Notes: generated from the sequence alone by a model not told the origin. A DNA stretch of 64,000 nt from an uncultured Prevotellaceae bacterium (GCA_902770195.1 CACXSA010000014.1:1-64000); one strand, 5' to 3'; counted from the first letter of the stretch, positions 33,833-43,916 are shown. Translations and numbers: made by a program.

Positions 33833-34564
33833 TCACCTGACCGTAATGTGGAAACAGCCTTGTTTCACTTCGTATTTCACGTAGCAACGTTCTTGTTTCC
33901 GCATATCGCGCAACACCTCTGAGAGCACCCATTTCAGTGTATCGTCGCGAACAGGCTGTACAACGGGATGATAGCGGTTGTAGCAGATATCGAAGGTGGT
34001 ACCGAACAGGTGGCACGAACGCTCCGTGGCATTCTGGTTATGGCGCTGCAGCTTGGCAACGTCGTCCATCGAACGCATGACGCTGGTCACAATCAACTGG
34101 TTCAAGGGAACTCCCTTCATATACAGGCTATCGTAAAAAGCCTGACCAATGTCTTGTAACAACACGGCAGCACGGGGAACCAGATAGGGAATAGAGCTAT
34201 TCAATTTGTCAACATGGAAATACGGGCTGGCTGCCACATAGACCAGTTCCTTCTTGCGCTTTTCAGCATCCTCACGATTCCTCACCGGACGAACGCCCCA
34301 TTTTTCTGCGGCAACGATCTGCACATCCTGTCCATCAGGGAACGCATTCTTATAGCTGGGAACGCTCCAGATACGATGGGGATTAGCTATCCGTTGATAG
34401 GCCAAGTCAGCCAACGCATCTTCAGACGGGTCCTCGTCTTGAGCCAGATAATGACCCAAGGCCAGCAAGGCAACAATGACAAAGAAGCCCAGGACATATT
34501 GCCGCTCACTGGGTATCTTTATCTTCTGAAACTGTCCCAATATTTCAGAAACTGATTTCTTCAT
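33833..34564 (-). CDS. DUF5715-like membrane-anchored protein
   Basis: A 243-residue protein with one N-terminal transmembrane helix (YVLGFFVIVALLALGHYL). The C-terminal half has SVMRSMDDVAKLQRHNQNATERSCHLFG followed by TTFDICYNRY, resembling the His/Asp arrangement of D-Ala-D-Ala carboxypeptidase-like proteins, which is why I relate it to DUF5715. Periplasmic action on peptidoglycan is a guess. It lies one base after the TPR gene. Confidence 0.6.
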   Translation of the reverse strand: MKKSVSEILGQFQKIKIPSERQYVLGFFVIVALLALGHYLAQDEDPSEDALADLAYQRIANPHRIWSVPSYKNAFPDGQDVQIVAAEKWGVRPVRNREDAEKRKKELVYVAASPYFHVDKLNSSIPYLVPRAAVLLQDIGQAFYDSLYMKGVPLNQLIVTSVMRSMDDVAKLQRHNQNATERSCHLFGTTFDICYNRYHPVVQPVRDDTLKWVLSEVLRDMRKQERCYVKYEVKQGCFHITVR

Positions 34565-35281
34565 TTACCTTTTACATTTTTCATACCACTCCAACAACAT
34601 GCCACGAGGAATGCCCCGTTTTACGGCAGCATCGAGCACCTTGCGGGCTTCTGTCCTGCGCTCCAAGACCAACAGCAAATCGACATGCGACACCACATAG
34701 GTCGGATCGCGGGGAGCCAACTGCTCTGCCCTCTCCCAGTCGTAAAGTGCGGCATCGTCCTGTTTCAGCTGTCGCTCTATATTCGCCCTTGCCGCATAGG
34801 CCACCGCAGAGTCGGCATGCTGCTGAATGGTCTGGTTAAGCTGGTCTAAGGCTTCCTGTTTTTTCCCTATCTGCTGCAGGATAACAGCCAACGAAAGACG
34901 AGCTTCGAAATGGTTGGGTGCAATGATGAGCAAATCGTTCAAGTCATTGCGAGCCAAATCGAAACGGCGAAGATGCGTATTGGCATAGGCACGATAGAAC
35001 AAGGCAGCCGGATTACGCGGGTCCTTCTGCAGAACCTGCGCATATTCATCGATAGCGTATTGCCACTGCTTCAACTGCAGATTAGCTGCTGCCTTGCGCA
35101 GATGCAAGTCTGTGGACCAAGGCTGCGTGGCAATCTGCTGGTTGAGCACGGTCAGCGAATCGCGCCATTTCTGGCTGTTAGCCTTTGGCTGTTGGCAGTA
35201 AACATTTTGTGCAGCCAAAAGCCAAAAGCCAAATGCCAAAAGCCCAAACGCTATGCCTTTGCGATATAATCTACAATCCAT
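34565..35281 (-). CDS. Tetratricopeptide repeat protein, exported
   Basis: A 238-residue protein with about five TPR motifs ([70 protein letters not shown]). TPRs mediate protein contacts. The N-terminal signal ([17 protein letters not shown]) is encoded by a palindromic GGCTTTTGGC repeat at 35166-35252. Its start overlaps the 3' part of the leuB pseudogene. Cleavage after YCQ looks likely. Role unknown. Confidence 0.75.
   Translation of the reverse strand: MDCRLYRKGIAFGLLAFGFWLLAAQNVYCQQPKANSQKWRDSLTVLNQQIATQPWSTDLHLRKAAANLQLKQWQYAIDEYAQVLQKDPRNPAALFYRAYANTHLRRFDLARNDLNDLLIIAPNHFEARLSLAVILQQIGKKQEALDQLNQTIQQHADSAVAYAARANIERQLKQDDAALYDWERAEQLAPRDPTYVVSHVDLLLVLERRTEARKVLDAAVKRGIPRGMLLEWYEKCKR
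35166..35252. repeat. Inverted repeat of GCCAAAAGCC units at the TPR gene start
   Basis: Plus-strand AGCCAAAAGCCAAAAGCC units (about 35214-35250) face GGCTGTTAGCCTTTGGCTG units (about 35171-35195). The minus strand reads the first arm as the signal peptide. Confidence 0.7.
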
Positions 35282-36250
35282 GCACCGACCTCTTTGGTAC
35301 CATATTTCGCACCACCTTCCACCTGAATCTCAGGAGTGCGAACGTTAGCATCGAGCGAAGCATTGACAGCCTCACGAATCAGACGGGTTAGCCAGGTTCT
35401 GACCCTTTGCCTGAGGCCATGAACCATGAACAGGCTCGAACAACGGGGTATGCTCGCCCAGGCTGGAAGAAGGCTGCAAGCCCATAGAGCCGGTGATGCA
35501 GGAGGTTTCGTCGGTCAGGATGTCGCCGAAGGTGTTCTCGGTTACCACCACATCAAAGAAGGTAGGCTCTGTGAGCACGCGCATCGAGGCATTGTCGATG
35601 AACATATAATCGGTATTCACCTCGGGGTACTGAGGTTCCATTTCCTTGGCAATCTGACGCCACAGACGACTGGAAGCCAGCACGTTAGCCTTATCCACAA
35701 CGGTCAGGTGCTTCTTGCGTGTCATCGCCATTTCGAAGGCCACTTTCAGGATGCGCTCAATCTCAGGACGTGTATAGATGTCGGTATCGTAAGCCTTGTC
35801 GTTGTCCTGATATTTCTCACCAAAGTACATGCCACCGGTCAACTCGCGAATCACCACGAAGTCGGCACCACGCAGCAACTCATCCTTCAGGGGCGACTTG
35901 TGCAACAGGCAATCGAAAGTAGCCACTGGACGAACATTGGCAAACAGTCCCAGCTTCTTGCGCATGGCCAGCAGACCTTGCTCCGGACGAACCTTGGCGG
36001 TAGGATTATTGTCATACTTCAAGTCGCCAACAGCAGCGAACAGCACGGCATCGGCGTTCATACAAATGTCGTGGGTTGCCTCGGGATAGGGGTCGCCCAC
36101 TGCATCAATAGCTGTGGCACCCACCAAAGCCTCCTCATAAGTAAACTCATGACCACACTTCTGGGCAATAGCATCCATCACAGCAACACCTTGTTTCATA
36201 ATCTCCGGTCCGATTCCATCGCCCGGTAAAACGGCAATTTTCAGTTTCAT
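35251..36250 (-). pseudogene. leuB: 3-isopropylmalate dehydrogenase gene, frameshifted
   Basis: Residues 1-289 are a normal IPMDH ([14 protein letters not shown] at the start, [24 protein letters not shown]). At LANP the frame breaks and stops after SDS. The proper ending ([39 protein letters not shown]) continues in another frame from about 35383. Relative to family members about 20 residues are missing between LANP and RLIREAV, so this is a deletion plus frameshift near 35380-35392. As read, leucine synthesis would be blocked; an assembly error is the alternative. Confidence 0.8.
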
Positions 36251-36274
36251 ATTCCTTATTATATTTGTTTATCG

Positions 36275-37924
36275 TTATTTCGTTAATTCATTCTCCACAA
36301 TGTTCAGCATCTTGAAAGTAGCCTTGATGGCGGCTTCCGTCTGGTCGGCATCCAAGCCTCGTGTGCGCAGGAAACTATCCTTATAATGCCACGTGATAAC
36401 GGTCTGCACCAACGCATCGGTACGACCTCCTGGCGGAATGCTGACCTGGTAGTTGGCAAGAATGGGGAAAGTGCGGTTCAGGTACTTCTTATAGATATAG
36501 CGCAGAGCCTTCACGAAAGCATCATACTGACCGTCGCCCGTGGAACCAGCCTCATACTGCTTGCCATTAATCTCCACTCGGATATTGGCACCAGGCTTCA
36601 GACCGTAGGAAGTATTCACCACATAACTGATCAGTTTCACCTTATCCTCCGAACCGTCATGCTTCAACACGTCGCTGACGATATAGGGCAAATCCTCCTG
36701 GGTTACAATCTCCTTCTTGTCACCCAATTCCGTAATACGCTGGGTCACCCTTCGTGTCTGTTCTGGAGTCAGTTCCAATCCCAGTTCCTCGAGGTTCTTG
36801 GCAATATTGGCACGACCGGAATTCTTGCCCAGAGCATATTCGCGCTTGCGTCCGAAGCGTTCAGGCATCAGCTCGTTGTAGTAGAGCTTGTCTTTCGAAT
36901 CACCATCGGCATGAACACCAGCCACCTGGGTAAACACATTCTCACCCACGATAGGCTGATTGGGAGCCACGGCAATACCGCTGAAGCTCTCAACCATGCG
37001 CGAGATGTCATTCAACTGACTCTCCACAATATTTGTCTTGGCATGGAACTGGTCTTTCAAAATGGCCTGAACACTAGCCAAAGGGGCATTACCACAACGC
37101 TCCCCCAGCCCATTGACCGTGACGTGCAGTCCCTTGGCACCGCTCAGCACGGCAGCCAACGAGTTAGAGACGGCCAAGTCGTAGTCGTTATGGGCATGGA
37201 AATCGAAATGAGCATGGGGATAACGCTTCATCATCTTACGGAAATACTCAATGACCTGCAGGGGGTTCATCACGCCCAACGTGTCGGGCAGCATGAAACG
37301 TTTGATACATTGACCATTGAACATTGAACATTGACCATTATTTGCATCCGCCGGTGTTTGCGCAAAATTATCCATGGTCAATGGTGAATGGTCAATGGTC
37401 AATGCATCCATCACCTGATACACATAGTCGGGCGAATCTTTCATGCCATTCGACCAATCCTCCAGATAGAGGTTGACAGAGAGCCCTTTCTCCTTGGCAT
37501 AGGCTAACTCCTGCTTGAGGTCGGCAATATGCTCCTCGGGGGTCTTGTGCAACTGATGAGTACAATGCTTCAAAGAACCCTTGGCCAGCAGATTGATGAC
37601 CTTGCCACCACACTGGCTAATCCAATCGATAGACTTTCCACCATCCACAAAGCCAAGCACCTCGACACGATCCAAACGGTCTATCTGCGCTGCAAAGCGG
37701 CATATCATGGAAACAGCCTCCTTCTCGCCTTCCGACACACGGGCAGAAGCCACCTCTATACGGTCAACATTCAGGTTCTGCAACAACTTACGAGCCATCA
37801 CCAGCTTCTCATGAGGCAGAAAGCTGACCCCGTTGGTCTGCTCTCCGTCCCGCAGAGTAGAGTCCATAATCTCCACGAAGGGAGGTATGCGCTGATAGCT
37901 ATTTACTTGTTGCGCTGTTCCCAT
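36275..37924 (-). CDS. Second 2-isopropylmalate synthase-like protein
   Basis: A 549-residue HMGL-like enzyme with STLRDGEQTNGVSF, HFDFHAHNDYDLAVSN and a C-terminal LeuA-type regulatory domain (SYVVNTSYGLKPGANIRVEI, SIPPGGRTDALVQTVITW). It may be a citramalate synthase or a LeuA paralogue, and it is usual at this position in Bacteroides leu operons. A run of about 30 residues in the middle (from TIDHSPLTMDNF to FNGQC) is encoded by a palindromic repeat inserted in frame. The start overlaps leuD by 22 nt. Confidence 0.85.
   Translation of the reverse strand: MGTAQQVNSYQRIPPFVEIMDSTLRDGEQTNGVSFLPHEKLVMARKLLQNLNVDRIEVASARVSEGEKEAVSMICRFAAQIDRLDRVEVLGFVDGGKSIDWISQCGGKVINLLAKGSLKHCTHQLHKTPEEHIADLKQELAYAKEKGLSVNLYLEDWSNGMKDSPDYVYQVMDALTIDHSPLTMDNFAQTPADANNGQCSMFNGQCIKRFMLPDTLGVMNPLQVIEYFRKMMKRYPHAHFDFHAHNDYDLAVSNSLAAVLSGAKGLHVTVNGLGERCGNAPLASVQAILKDQFHAKTNIVESQLNDISRMVESFSGIAVAPNQPIVGENVFTQVAGVHADGDSKDKLYYNELMPERFGRKREYALGKNSGRANIAKNLEELGLELTPEQTRRVTQRITELGDKKEIVTQEDLPYIVSDVLKHDGSEDKVKLISYVVNTSYGLKPGANIRVEINGKQYEAGSTGDGQYDAFVKALRYIYKKYLNRTFPILANYQVSIPPGGRTDALVQTVITWHYKDSFLRTRGLDADQTEAAIKATFKMLNIVENELTK
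37308..37406. repeat. In-frame palindromic insert of CATTGACCATTGA units
   Basis: Left arm CATTGACCATTGAACATTGA (from 37308) and right arm ATGGTCAATGGTGAATGGTC (from about 37374) are reverse complements in type. The insert sits between VMDAL and KRFMLPDTLGV of the protein and keeps the frame. Confidence 0.75.
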
Positions 37925-38438
37925 GCTTCGGTCTTCTGCTGGTTCTCCACAAGGAAGTCAATATCGTCGAGTCCGTTGATAAGACAATGCTTCTTATATC
38001 CGTTAATTTCAAACTTCTCTACCCTACCGGTAGCCTTATTGGTGACGGTCTGGTTAGGCAGATCTACCTCGACCTCCATCTTCGGATTCTGCTTGATACT
38101 CTCGAAGAGTTCTGCCAGGAAAGACTCGCTAACCACTACGGGCAGGACAAAGTTGTTCAGCTCGTTGTTCTTATGAATATCAGCGAAGAACGACGAGATG
38201 ACCACACGGAATCCATAGCCGGCAATGGCCCAGGCAGCATGCTCACGACTGGAACCGGAACCGAAGTTCTTGCCAGCCACCAGGATGCAGCCTCCGTAGG
38301 TGGGATTATTCAGTACAAAATCTTTGTTGACCGGGTAGTAGCCTTGAGGAAACGGGCGGGGATAATCTGGTCGGTATCCACATTCTCCAGGGGAAGGGGT
38401 ACACAAGTAGATGTTATAACGTTGAATTTCTGTTTCAT
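37903..38438 (-). pseudogene. leuD: Isopropylmalate isomerase small subunit gene, frameshifted
   Basis: From the ATG at 38438 the product reads MKQKFNVITSTCVPLPLENV...IIPARFLKATTR, as in LeuD, then goes out of frame and stops (TGA) within ten codons. The remainder of a normal LeuD (KDFVLNNPTYGG, GKNFGSGSSREHAAWAI) continues in another frame. Compared with family members, about 20 residues (after the ATTR motif, containing the FG...DWR region) are missing. The junction is at about 38328-38336. This parallels the leuB break. Confidence 0.82.
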
Positions 38439-38445
38439 TTTACGA

Positions 38446-38556
38446 GCCCCCTAAGTTAGGGGGTTAGGGGTCTGAACAAGCGCGAATCAGACCTTTTTTA
38501 TTGTACTTGGGGTCTGCGCTTGTTCAGACCCCTGTAGTCCCCTAACTTAGGGGACA
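38446..38556. repeat. Large palindromic element between leuC and leuD
   Basis: Arms CCCCTAAGTTAGGGGG / GTCTGAACAAGCGC on the left and GCGCTTGTTCAGAC / CCCCTAACTTAGGGG on the right form a long cruciform-like repeat. It supplies the last codons and the stop of leuC. Confidence 0.8.
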
Positions 38557-39945
38557 TAGGCTGCGCGGGTCGGTTATTACTCCTGTGACAGCAGCTGCAG
38601 CAGCTACCAGTGGCGAACAGAGGATGGTACGCGAGCCGGGGCCCTGACGACCTTCGAAGTTGCGGTTCGACGTACTGACGGCATACTTGCCTGCAGGTAC
38701 CTTGTCGTCGTTCATGGCCAGACAAGCCGAGCATCCCGGCTGACGGATTTCGAAGCCTGCAGCCTCGAGCACCTTGTCCAGTCCTTCCTCACGAATCTGA
38801 CGATCGACAGCCCACGAGCCAGGCACCAGCCAAGCCACTACGTTGTCAGCCTTCCTGCGACCCTTGACGATAGAGGCGAAAGCACGGAAGTCCTCAATGC
38901 GACCATTGGTGCAGGCACCCAGGAATACGTAATCAATCTTCTTACCCAGCAATTTCTCACCAGCCTTGAAGCCCATATAGTTCAGCGCCTTCTGGAAGCC
39001 CTGCTCGGGCGACTTAGCTTCTTGGGCAGTCTGGGGAATGGCCTCAGTAATGCCAATGCCCATGCCCGGATTGGTACCATAAGTCACACGGGGCTCAATA
39101 TCTTTGGCATCGAAGGTCAGCTCCTTGTCGAACACGGCATCATCACCACTCTTCAGCGTCTTCCAGTATGCCACGGCTTTGTTCCACGCCTCACCCTTGG
39201 GTGCGAATTCCTTATCTTTCAGGTATTCGAAGGTCACCTCGTCGGGAGCCACGAAACCACCACGCGCGCCCATCTCTATCGACAGGTTACAGAGTGTCAA
39301 CCGGCCTTCCATCGACATGTCCTTCACGACATCGCCGGAATATTCCACGAAGTAACCCGTAGCACCAGAGGTGGTCAGCTGTGACATCAGGTAGAGGGCG
39401 ACATCCTTGGCAGTGACACCCTTCTGCAACTTTCCGTTGATGCTGATACGCATCGACTTCGGCTTCTGTTGCAAGATGCATTGTGAAGCCATGACCATCT
39501 CGACCTCAGAGGTTCCGATACCAAAAGCTACAGCACCCATAGCTCCATGTGTAGAGGTGTGCGAGTCGCCACAGACAATGGTCATGCCAGGCAACGACAG
39601 TCCTTTCTCGGGACCAACCACATGGATAATACCGTTCGAGGGGTTCATCATTCCATAGTGAGTCAGTCCGAACTCTTTGGCGTTCTGAGCCAAAGTAGAT
39701 ACCTGCTTGGCTGACACCGGGTCCTCAATGGGCTTGTCCTGATCGTGCGTCGGAGTATTATGATCGGGCATACAATAGATGTGGTCGGGACGGAAGCACT
39801 TCAGTCCACGGGCACGCATGCCGTCAAAAGCCTGAGGCGAAGTCACCTCGTGACAGTAGAGGCGGTCAATATATAGCTGAGTGGGACCGTCTTCTACGAC
39901 CTGCACTACGTGCTTGTCCCAGATTTTGTCAAATAACGTATTCAT
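38542..39945 (-). CDS. leuC: 3-isopropylmalate dehydratase large subunit
   Basis: A 467-residue aconitase-family protein that isomerises isopropylmalate together with LeuD. Cluster ligands are visible in [13 protein letters not shown] and [10 protein letters not shown]; other motifs are DHNTPTHD and [14 protein letters not shown] use the internal ATG ([12 protein letters not shown]), 13 codons into the open frame and 11 nt after leuA. The final residues (SLCPLS) and the stop come from the palindromic element downstream. It appears intact, though its partner LeuD is broken. Confidence 0.93.
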   Translation of the reverse strand: MNTLFDKIWDKHVVQVVEDGPTQLYIDRLYCHEVTSPQAFDGMRARGLKCFRPDHIYCMPDHNTPTHDQDKPIEDPVSAKQVSTLAQNAKEFGLTHYGMMNPSNGIIHVVGPEKGLSLPGMTIVCGDSHTSTHGAMGAVAFGIGTSEVEMVMASQCILQQKPKSMRISINGKLQKGVTAKDVALYLMSQLTTSGATGYFVEYSGDVVKDMSMEGRLTLCNLSIEMGARGGFVAPDEVTFEYLKDKEFAPKGEAWNKAVAYWKTLKSGDDAVFDKELTFDAKDIEPRVTYGTNPGMGIGITEAIPQTAQEAKSPEQGFQKALNYMGFKAGEKLLGKKIDYVFLGACTNGRIEDFRAFASIVKGRRKADNVVAWLVPGSWAVDRQIREEGLDKVLEAAGFEIRQPGCSACLAMNDDKVPAGKYAVSTSNRNFEGRQGPGSRTILCSPLVAAAAAVTGVITDPRSLCPLS

Positions 39946-39955
39946 GGAGAGTCTT

Positions 39956-41452
39956 CTATTTCTTAAATTTGTTGATACAGTCAATATAAGCCTCGACAGA
40001 AGCGGTTACGATATCGGTATTAGCACCAAAGCCATAATACAGGCTACCGTCGTATTCTACCTGCATGTGCACCTTACCCACATCGTCAGAGCCCTTCGAG
40101 ATAGCCTGGATGGTGAACTCCTTCAGCGTCATCTGCTTCATGATAATCTTCTTCAAAGCCTTGATGGCAGCATCGACAGGACCGTTACCAGAGGCAGCAG
40201 CCTCGAACTTCTGGTTCGAGATATCCAGTCCGATAGAAGCTACGCTCTTCACGCCCTTACCGGTAGTAACCTGCAGGAATTCCAACTTCACAGCATGAGC
40301 CTCAGCGGTATCTGCACCAGCCAGCATCAGCACGTCGGCATCGTTCACCTCCTTCTTCTGGTCAGCCAACTGCAGGAACTTCTCGTAAATCTTATCCAGC
40401 TTCTGCTCGTCAACCTCCACGCCGTTCACTTGCAGGCGATGCTTCAGAGCAGCACGACCAGAACGGGCTGTCAATACGATGGAGTTGTCGTCGATACCCA
40501 CATCCTTGGGGTCGATAATCTCATAGGTCTGCACGTTCTTCAGCACGCCATCCTGATGGATGCCACTGGAGTGGGCAAAAGCATTACGTCCCACAATAGC
40601 CTTGTTGGGCTGGACAGGCATATTCATCAGACTTGACACCATTCTCGACGTGGGATAAATCTTGGTAGTATTGATATTGGTCTCGATGCCCAAGCCTTTG
40701 TGGCATTTCAGAATCATGGCAATCTCCTCGAGTGAGGTGTTGCCGGCGCGCTCACCAATACCGTTGATGGTGACCTCCACCTGACGGGCACCCCCCATCA
40801 CGCCGTTGAAGGTGTTGGCAGTTGCCATACCCAGGTCGTTGTGGCAATGGGTAGAGATGATGGCTTTGTCGATATTGGACACATGCTCCTTCAGATACTT
40901 GATCTTCTCGAAGTACTCCTGAGGCAGACAATAACCCGTTGTATCCGGAATGTTCACTACGGTAGCGCCAGCAGCAATGACAGCCTCAACGACGCGGGCC
41001 AGATACTCGTTCTCGGTACGTCCGGCATCTTCGCAATAGAACTCAACGTCCTCAACGAATTTCTTGGCATATTTCACAGCGGCAACACCACGCTCGATAA
41101 TTTCCTCACGGTTCGAATTGAACTTATACTTGATGTGCGAGTCGGAAGTGCCGATACCGGTATGGATGCGCTTACGCTTGGCATACTGCAAAGCCTCGGC
41201 AGCCACATCGATATCCTTCTGGACAGCACGCGTCAGTGCACAAATAGTAGGCCATGTTACAGCTTTAGAAATCTCAATTACCGAATTGAAATCACCCGGT
41301 GAACTGATGGGGAATCCTGCTTCAATCACATCCACGCCAAGCTGCTCCAGCGCCTTTGCCACCTGAATTTTCTCTACTGTATTCAACTGACACCCAGGCA
41401 CCTGTTCGCCATCGCGAAGCGTAGTGTCGAAAATAAATAATCTGTCACTCAT
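39956..41452 (-). CDS. leuA: 2-isopropylmalate synthase
   Basis: A 498-residue enzyme that condenses 2-oxoisovalerate with acetyl-CoA, the first step of leucine synthesis. [29 protein letters not shown] and [11 protein letters not shown] carry the active-site metal residues; the C-terminal regulatory domain holds [12 protein letters not shown] start at MSDRLFIF, nine codons into the open frame; the hairpin and leader peptide lie upstream. It heads the operon leuA-leuC-leuD-leuA2-leuB. Confidence 0.95.
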   Translation of the reverse strand: MSDRLFIFDTTLRDGEQVPGCQLNTVEKIQVAKALEQLGVDVIEAGFPISSPGDFNSVIEISKAVTWPTICALTRAVQKDIDVAAEALQYAKRKRIHTGIGTSDSHIKYKFNSNREEIIERGVAAVKYAKKFVEDVEFYCEDAGRTENEYLARVVEAVIAAGATVVNIPDTTGYCLPQEYFEKIKYLKEHVSNIDKAIISTHCHNDLGMATANTFNGVMGGARQVEVTINGIGERAGNTSLEEIAMILKCHKGLGIETNINTTKIYPTSRMVSSLMNMPVQPNKAIVGRNAFAHSSGIHQDGVLKNVQTYEIIDPKDVGIDDNSIVLTARSGRAALKHRLQVNGVEVDEQKLDKIYEKFLQLADQKKEVNDADVLMLAGADTAEAHAVKLEFLQVTTGKGVKSVASIGLDISNQKFEAAASGNGPVDAAIKALKKIIMKQMTLKEFTIQAISKGSDDVGKVHMQVEYDGSLYYGFGANTDIVTASVEAYIDCINKFKK

Positions 41453-41494
41453 AATACTATATCTTTTTTTATTCAACTTCTGTTTAAAGCAAAC

Positions 41495-41526
41495 GAGCCT
41501 TTCACACTCGGAAGTGAGAAAGGCTC
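41495..41526 (-). terminator. Attenuator hairpin of the leucine operon
   Basis: Minus strand GAGCCTTTC and GAAAGGCTC arms with inner CACT/AGTG pairing. Its 5' half (CCTTTCTCACTTCC) can pair with the leader segment 41563-41575 (GGAAGTGAAAAGG; 13 bp, one bulge) as an antiterminator. The T-run is weak. Confidence 0.7.
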
Positions 41527-41551
41527 ATGTACGACAATCTTAATACCTTAT

Positions 41552-41632
41552 TTATATACATACCTTTTCACTTCCAACCACTTTACGCAGTCGAATAATA
41601 ATAAGGTTGCCTAATAGCTTCTGAAAATTCAT
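41552..41632 (-). CDS. Branched-chain amino-acid leader peptide
   Basis: A 26-residue frame reading MNFQKLLGNLIIIRLRKVVG and then SEKVCI. It holds four Leu codons (CTA TTA, CTT, CTG), three consecutive Ile codons and two Val codons, which is typical of leu/ilv leader peptides. The codons for VGSE form the antiterminator strand. Ribosome stalling at the Leu, Ile or Val codons would free that strand and let the operon be transcribed. Confidence 0.8.
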   Translation of the reverse strand: MNFQKLLGNLIIIRLRKVVGSEKVCI

Positions 41633-41661
41633 TTCTTTTCCTTTTTTCTTGATAACGGCTG

Positions 41662-41693
41662 CAAAATTACACAATTCTCATCATATACCCAAA
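41662..41693 (-). promoter_or_regulatory. Promoter of the leucine operon
   Basis: Minus strand TTTG (41690-41693), 20-nt spacer and TAATTTTG (41662-41669), upstream of the leader peptide. Confidence 0.75.
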
Positions 41694-41730
41694 CATATTG
41701 CTACTTTTTTGCGTGAAAAAATGATAAAAT

Positions 41731-41761
41731 GAGGGGGCAGGTTCGTGAGAACCCACCCCTC
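41731..41761 (-). terminator. Terminator of the M3 peptidase gene
   Basis: Strong hairpin (GAGGGG / CCCCCTC and GGGTTC / GAACCTG) followed by a T-rich tail on the minus strand. Confidence 0.7.
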
Positions 41762-41792
41762 AAATGGAATTTTCAAGCTTAACGAATGACGT

Positions 41793-43916
41793 TTACAGGC
41801 CACGAGCACGAAGAACGGCAGAGGCATCAGGCTGTTTCATGCCAGTAAAGTCGGTAAACATCTGCATCAGGTCGCCTGTATTGCCACGACTAAGAATCTT
41901 GTCGCGCATGGCTTGACCTGTTTCTGGCTTCAAGGCACCCAGCTTAGCAAAGGTATCGGCTACGTTGACAGCCAACACCTCTGTCCATAGGTAGCTGTAA
42001 TAGCCTGCTGCATAACCCCCACCCCATACGTGATTAAAGTAACTGGTCCTGTAGCGAGGGGGTATCTGGGCATCAAGGATACCATACTGGCGGAGCGCTT
42101 CAATCTCGAAGTCGGCACATTTGTCAGCCTCAGGCACATCCTTCGAAGGCAACATGTGCCAAGCCATATCAAGGCAAGAGGCAGCAAGGTTCTCTCCCAA
42201 AGCATAGGCTGATTGGAAATTGATGCTCTTCAACATGCGTTCCTTCAGCTCTGCCGGCATTGGTTCGTTGGTCTCGTAATGGCGCGCATAATGGTCGAAC
42301 ACTTCAGGAATGGAAGCAAACGACTCATTAAACTGTGAGGGCATCTCTACGAAATCGCGGGCCACGCTGGTACCGGCCAGACGATGGTAGTTGCAATTGG
42401 AAAGCATGCCATGAAGCGCATGACCAAACTCATGGAACATCGTGGTCACCTCGTCCCATGTCAACAGAGACGGCTTGCCTTCAGGTGCTTTGGCATTATT
42501 GCAGACATTGAAGATGACTGGTTTCTCATTCCAATGATGGCTCTGCTCAATAAAGGCGTCCATCCACGCACCACCGCGTTTTGAAGGACGGCGGTAATAG
42601 TCACCATAGAACAACGCCATCGATGAGCCGTCCTTGTCGAACACCTCAAACACACGCATGTCCGGATGATAGGTGGGAATATCAGTACGCTCCTTGAAGG
42701 TCAGGCCATAGACACGGTTTGCTGCATAGAACACACCATTCAACAGCACGCTATCTACGTTGAAATAAGGCTTTACCTCATCCTCGCTGATGTTCAGCAT
42801 AGCCTTCTTCATCTTTGCCGAATAGTAAAAGCGGTCGTAGGGTTGCAGTTGGAAATCAGCACCCTCAGTCTTTTGGGCAAACTCCTCAATAGCTGCCGTT
42901 TCTGCATCAGCCTTCGAACGGTAGTCGTTCACCAACCGTCTGAGGAAAGCATTGACATTGTCGGGCGTCTTGGCCATTGTATTGTCCAGTGAATAAGCAG
43001 CATAACAAGGATAGCCCATCAGTTCAGCCTGCTCAGCACGCAGTTTGGCAATCTCGCTGACAATGGGGTAAGTATTGTACTTCGGATTGGTACCATCCGT
43101 GCGATAGATGCTGGCTTCATAGACACGTTTGCGCAACTCACGGTTGTCGAGACTGGCAAGTGGAGCCTGCTGAGTAGTGTTCATAATAACAATCGCATAG
43201 GGAGCTTTCCCGCCACGACTCTCAGCATCTTTTGCACACTGGGCAATATCAGTCTCGCTAAGTCCGGAGAGGTCTTCTTTCTTGTCAACCCAGACAATAG
43301 CACTGTTGGTGGCTTCCTGCAGTAGGTCGCCCCACTGCTGCTGAAGCTCGCTGATGCGGAGATTGATTTCCTTTAAACGAGTCTTCTTTTCATCCGCAAG
43401 AAGGGCACCCTTGCGTACAAAATCCTTATAGATTTCCTCAAGCAACTTTTGGTCTTCACCCGTCAGCTTATCATGTTCCTTGTCATATACCTGTTTGATA
43501 CGTTCAAACAAGGATGTATTGAACGAAATATCATTACTCAAAGCGGTCAACAAGGGTTGCACTTTTTTCTCTATCTCGCTCAGTTCATCGGACTTATTAG
43601 CCTCTGTCAACGCAAAGAACACGCTGGAAACATGTGTCAACTGGCGGTTGCTGTCCTCGTAGGGCAAAATAGTATTCTGGAACGTAGCTGAATCTTGATT
43701 GTCAACTATTGCCTGAATGTTATCACGTGTCTGTTGAATAGCCGCCTCGAAAGCTGGCATGAAGTCAGCATTCTGAATCTTGCTAAAATCAGGCACACCA
43801 AAGGGCAAAGAACTCTCTGCCAGCAGAGGGTTCTCGCGAGAATTCTGCTGACAGGAGTTAAATGTTAGCATCGTTATGGAAGTCATTCCGATAGCTAAAA
43901 TAGTTCTTGTGTTCAT
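41793..43916 (-). CDS. M3-family zinc oligopeptidase, lipoprotein
   Basis: A 707-residue metallopeptidase of the oligopeptidase A/peptidyl-dipeptidase type. The zinc motif is HEFGHALHGML near residue 500, with a distal Glu in ESFASIPEV. The N terminus is a lipoprotein signal with lipobox TFNSC, so it acts in the periplasm on short peptides. Motif NFQSAYALGENLAASCLDMAWH is C-terminal. Single-gene unit with its own terminator. Confidence 0.92.
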   Translation of the reverse strand: MNTRTILAIGMTSITMLTFNSCQQNSRENPLLAESSLPFGVPDFSKIQNADFMPAFEAAIQQTRDNIQAIVDNQDSATFQNTILPYEDSNRQLTHVSSVFFALTEANKSDELSEIEKKVQPLLTALSNDISFNTSLFERIKQVYDKEHDKLTGEDQKLLEEIYKDFVRKGALLADEKKTRLKEINLRISELQQQWGDLLQEATNSAIVWVDKKEDLSGLSETDIAQCAKDAESRGGKAPYAIVIMNTTQQAPLASLDNRELRKRVYEASIYRTDGTNPKYNTYPIVSEIAKLRAEQAELMGYPCYAAYSLDNTMAKTPDNVNAFLRRLVNDYRSKADAETAAIEEFAQKTEGADFQLQPYDRFYYSAKMKKAMLNISEDEVKPYFNVDSVLLNGVFYAANRVYGLTFKERTDIPTYHPDMRVFEVFDKDGSSMALFYGDYYRRPSKRGGAWMDAFIEQSHHWNEKPVIFNVCNNAKAPEGKPSLLTWDEVTTMFHEFGHALHGMLSNCNYHRLAGTSVARDFVEMPSQFNESFASIPEVFDHYARHYETNEPMPAELKERMLKSINFQSAYALGENLAASCLDMAWHMLPSKDVPEADKCADFEIEALRQYGILDAQIPPRYRTSYFNHVWGGGYAAGYYSYLWTEVLAVNVADTFAKLGALKPETGQAMRDKILSRGNTGDLMQMFTDFTGMKQPDASAVLRARGL

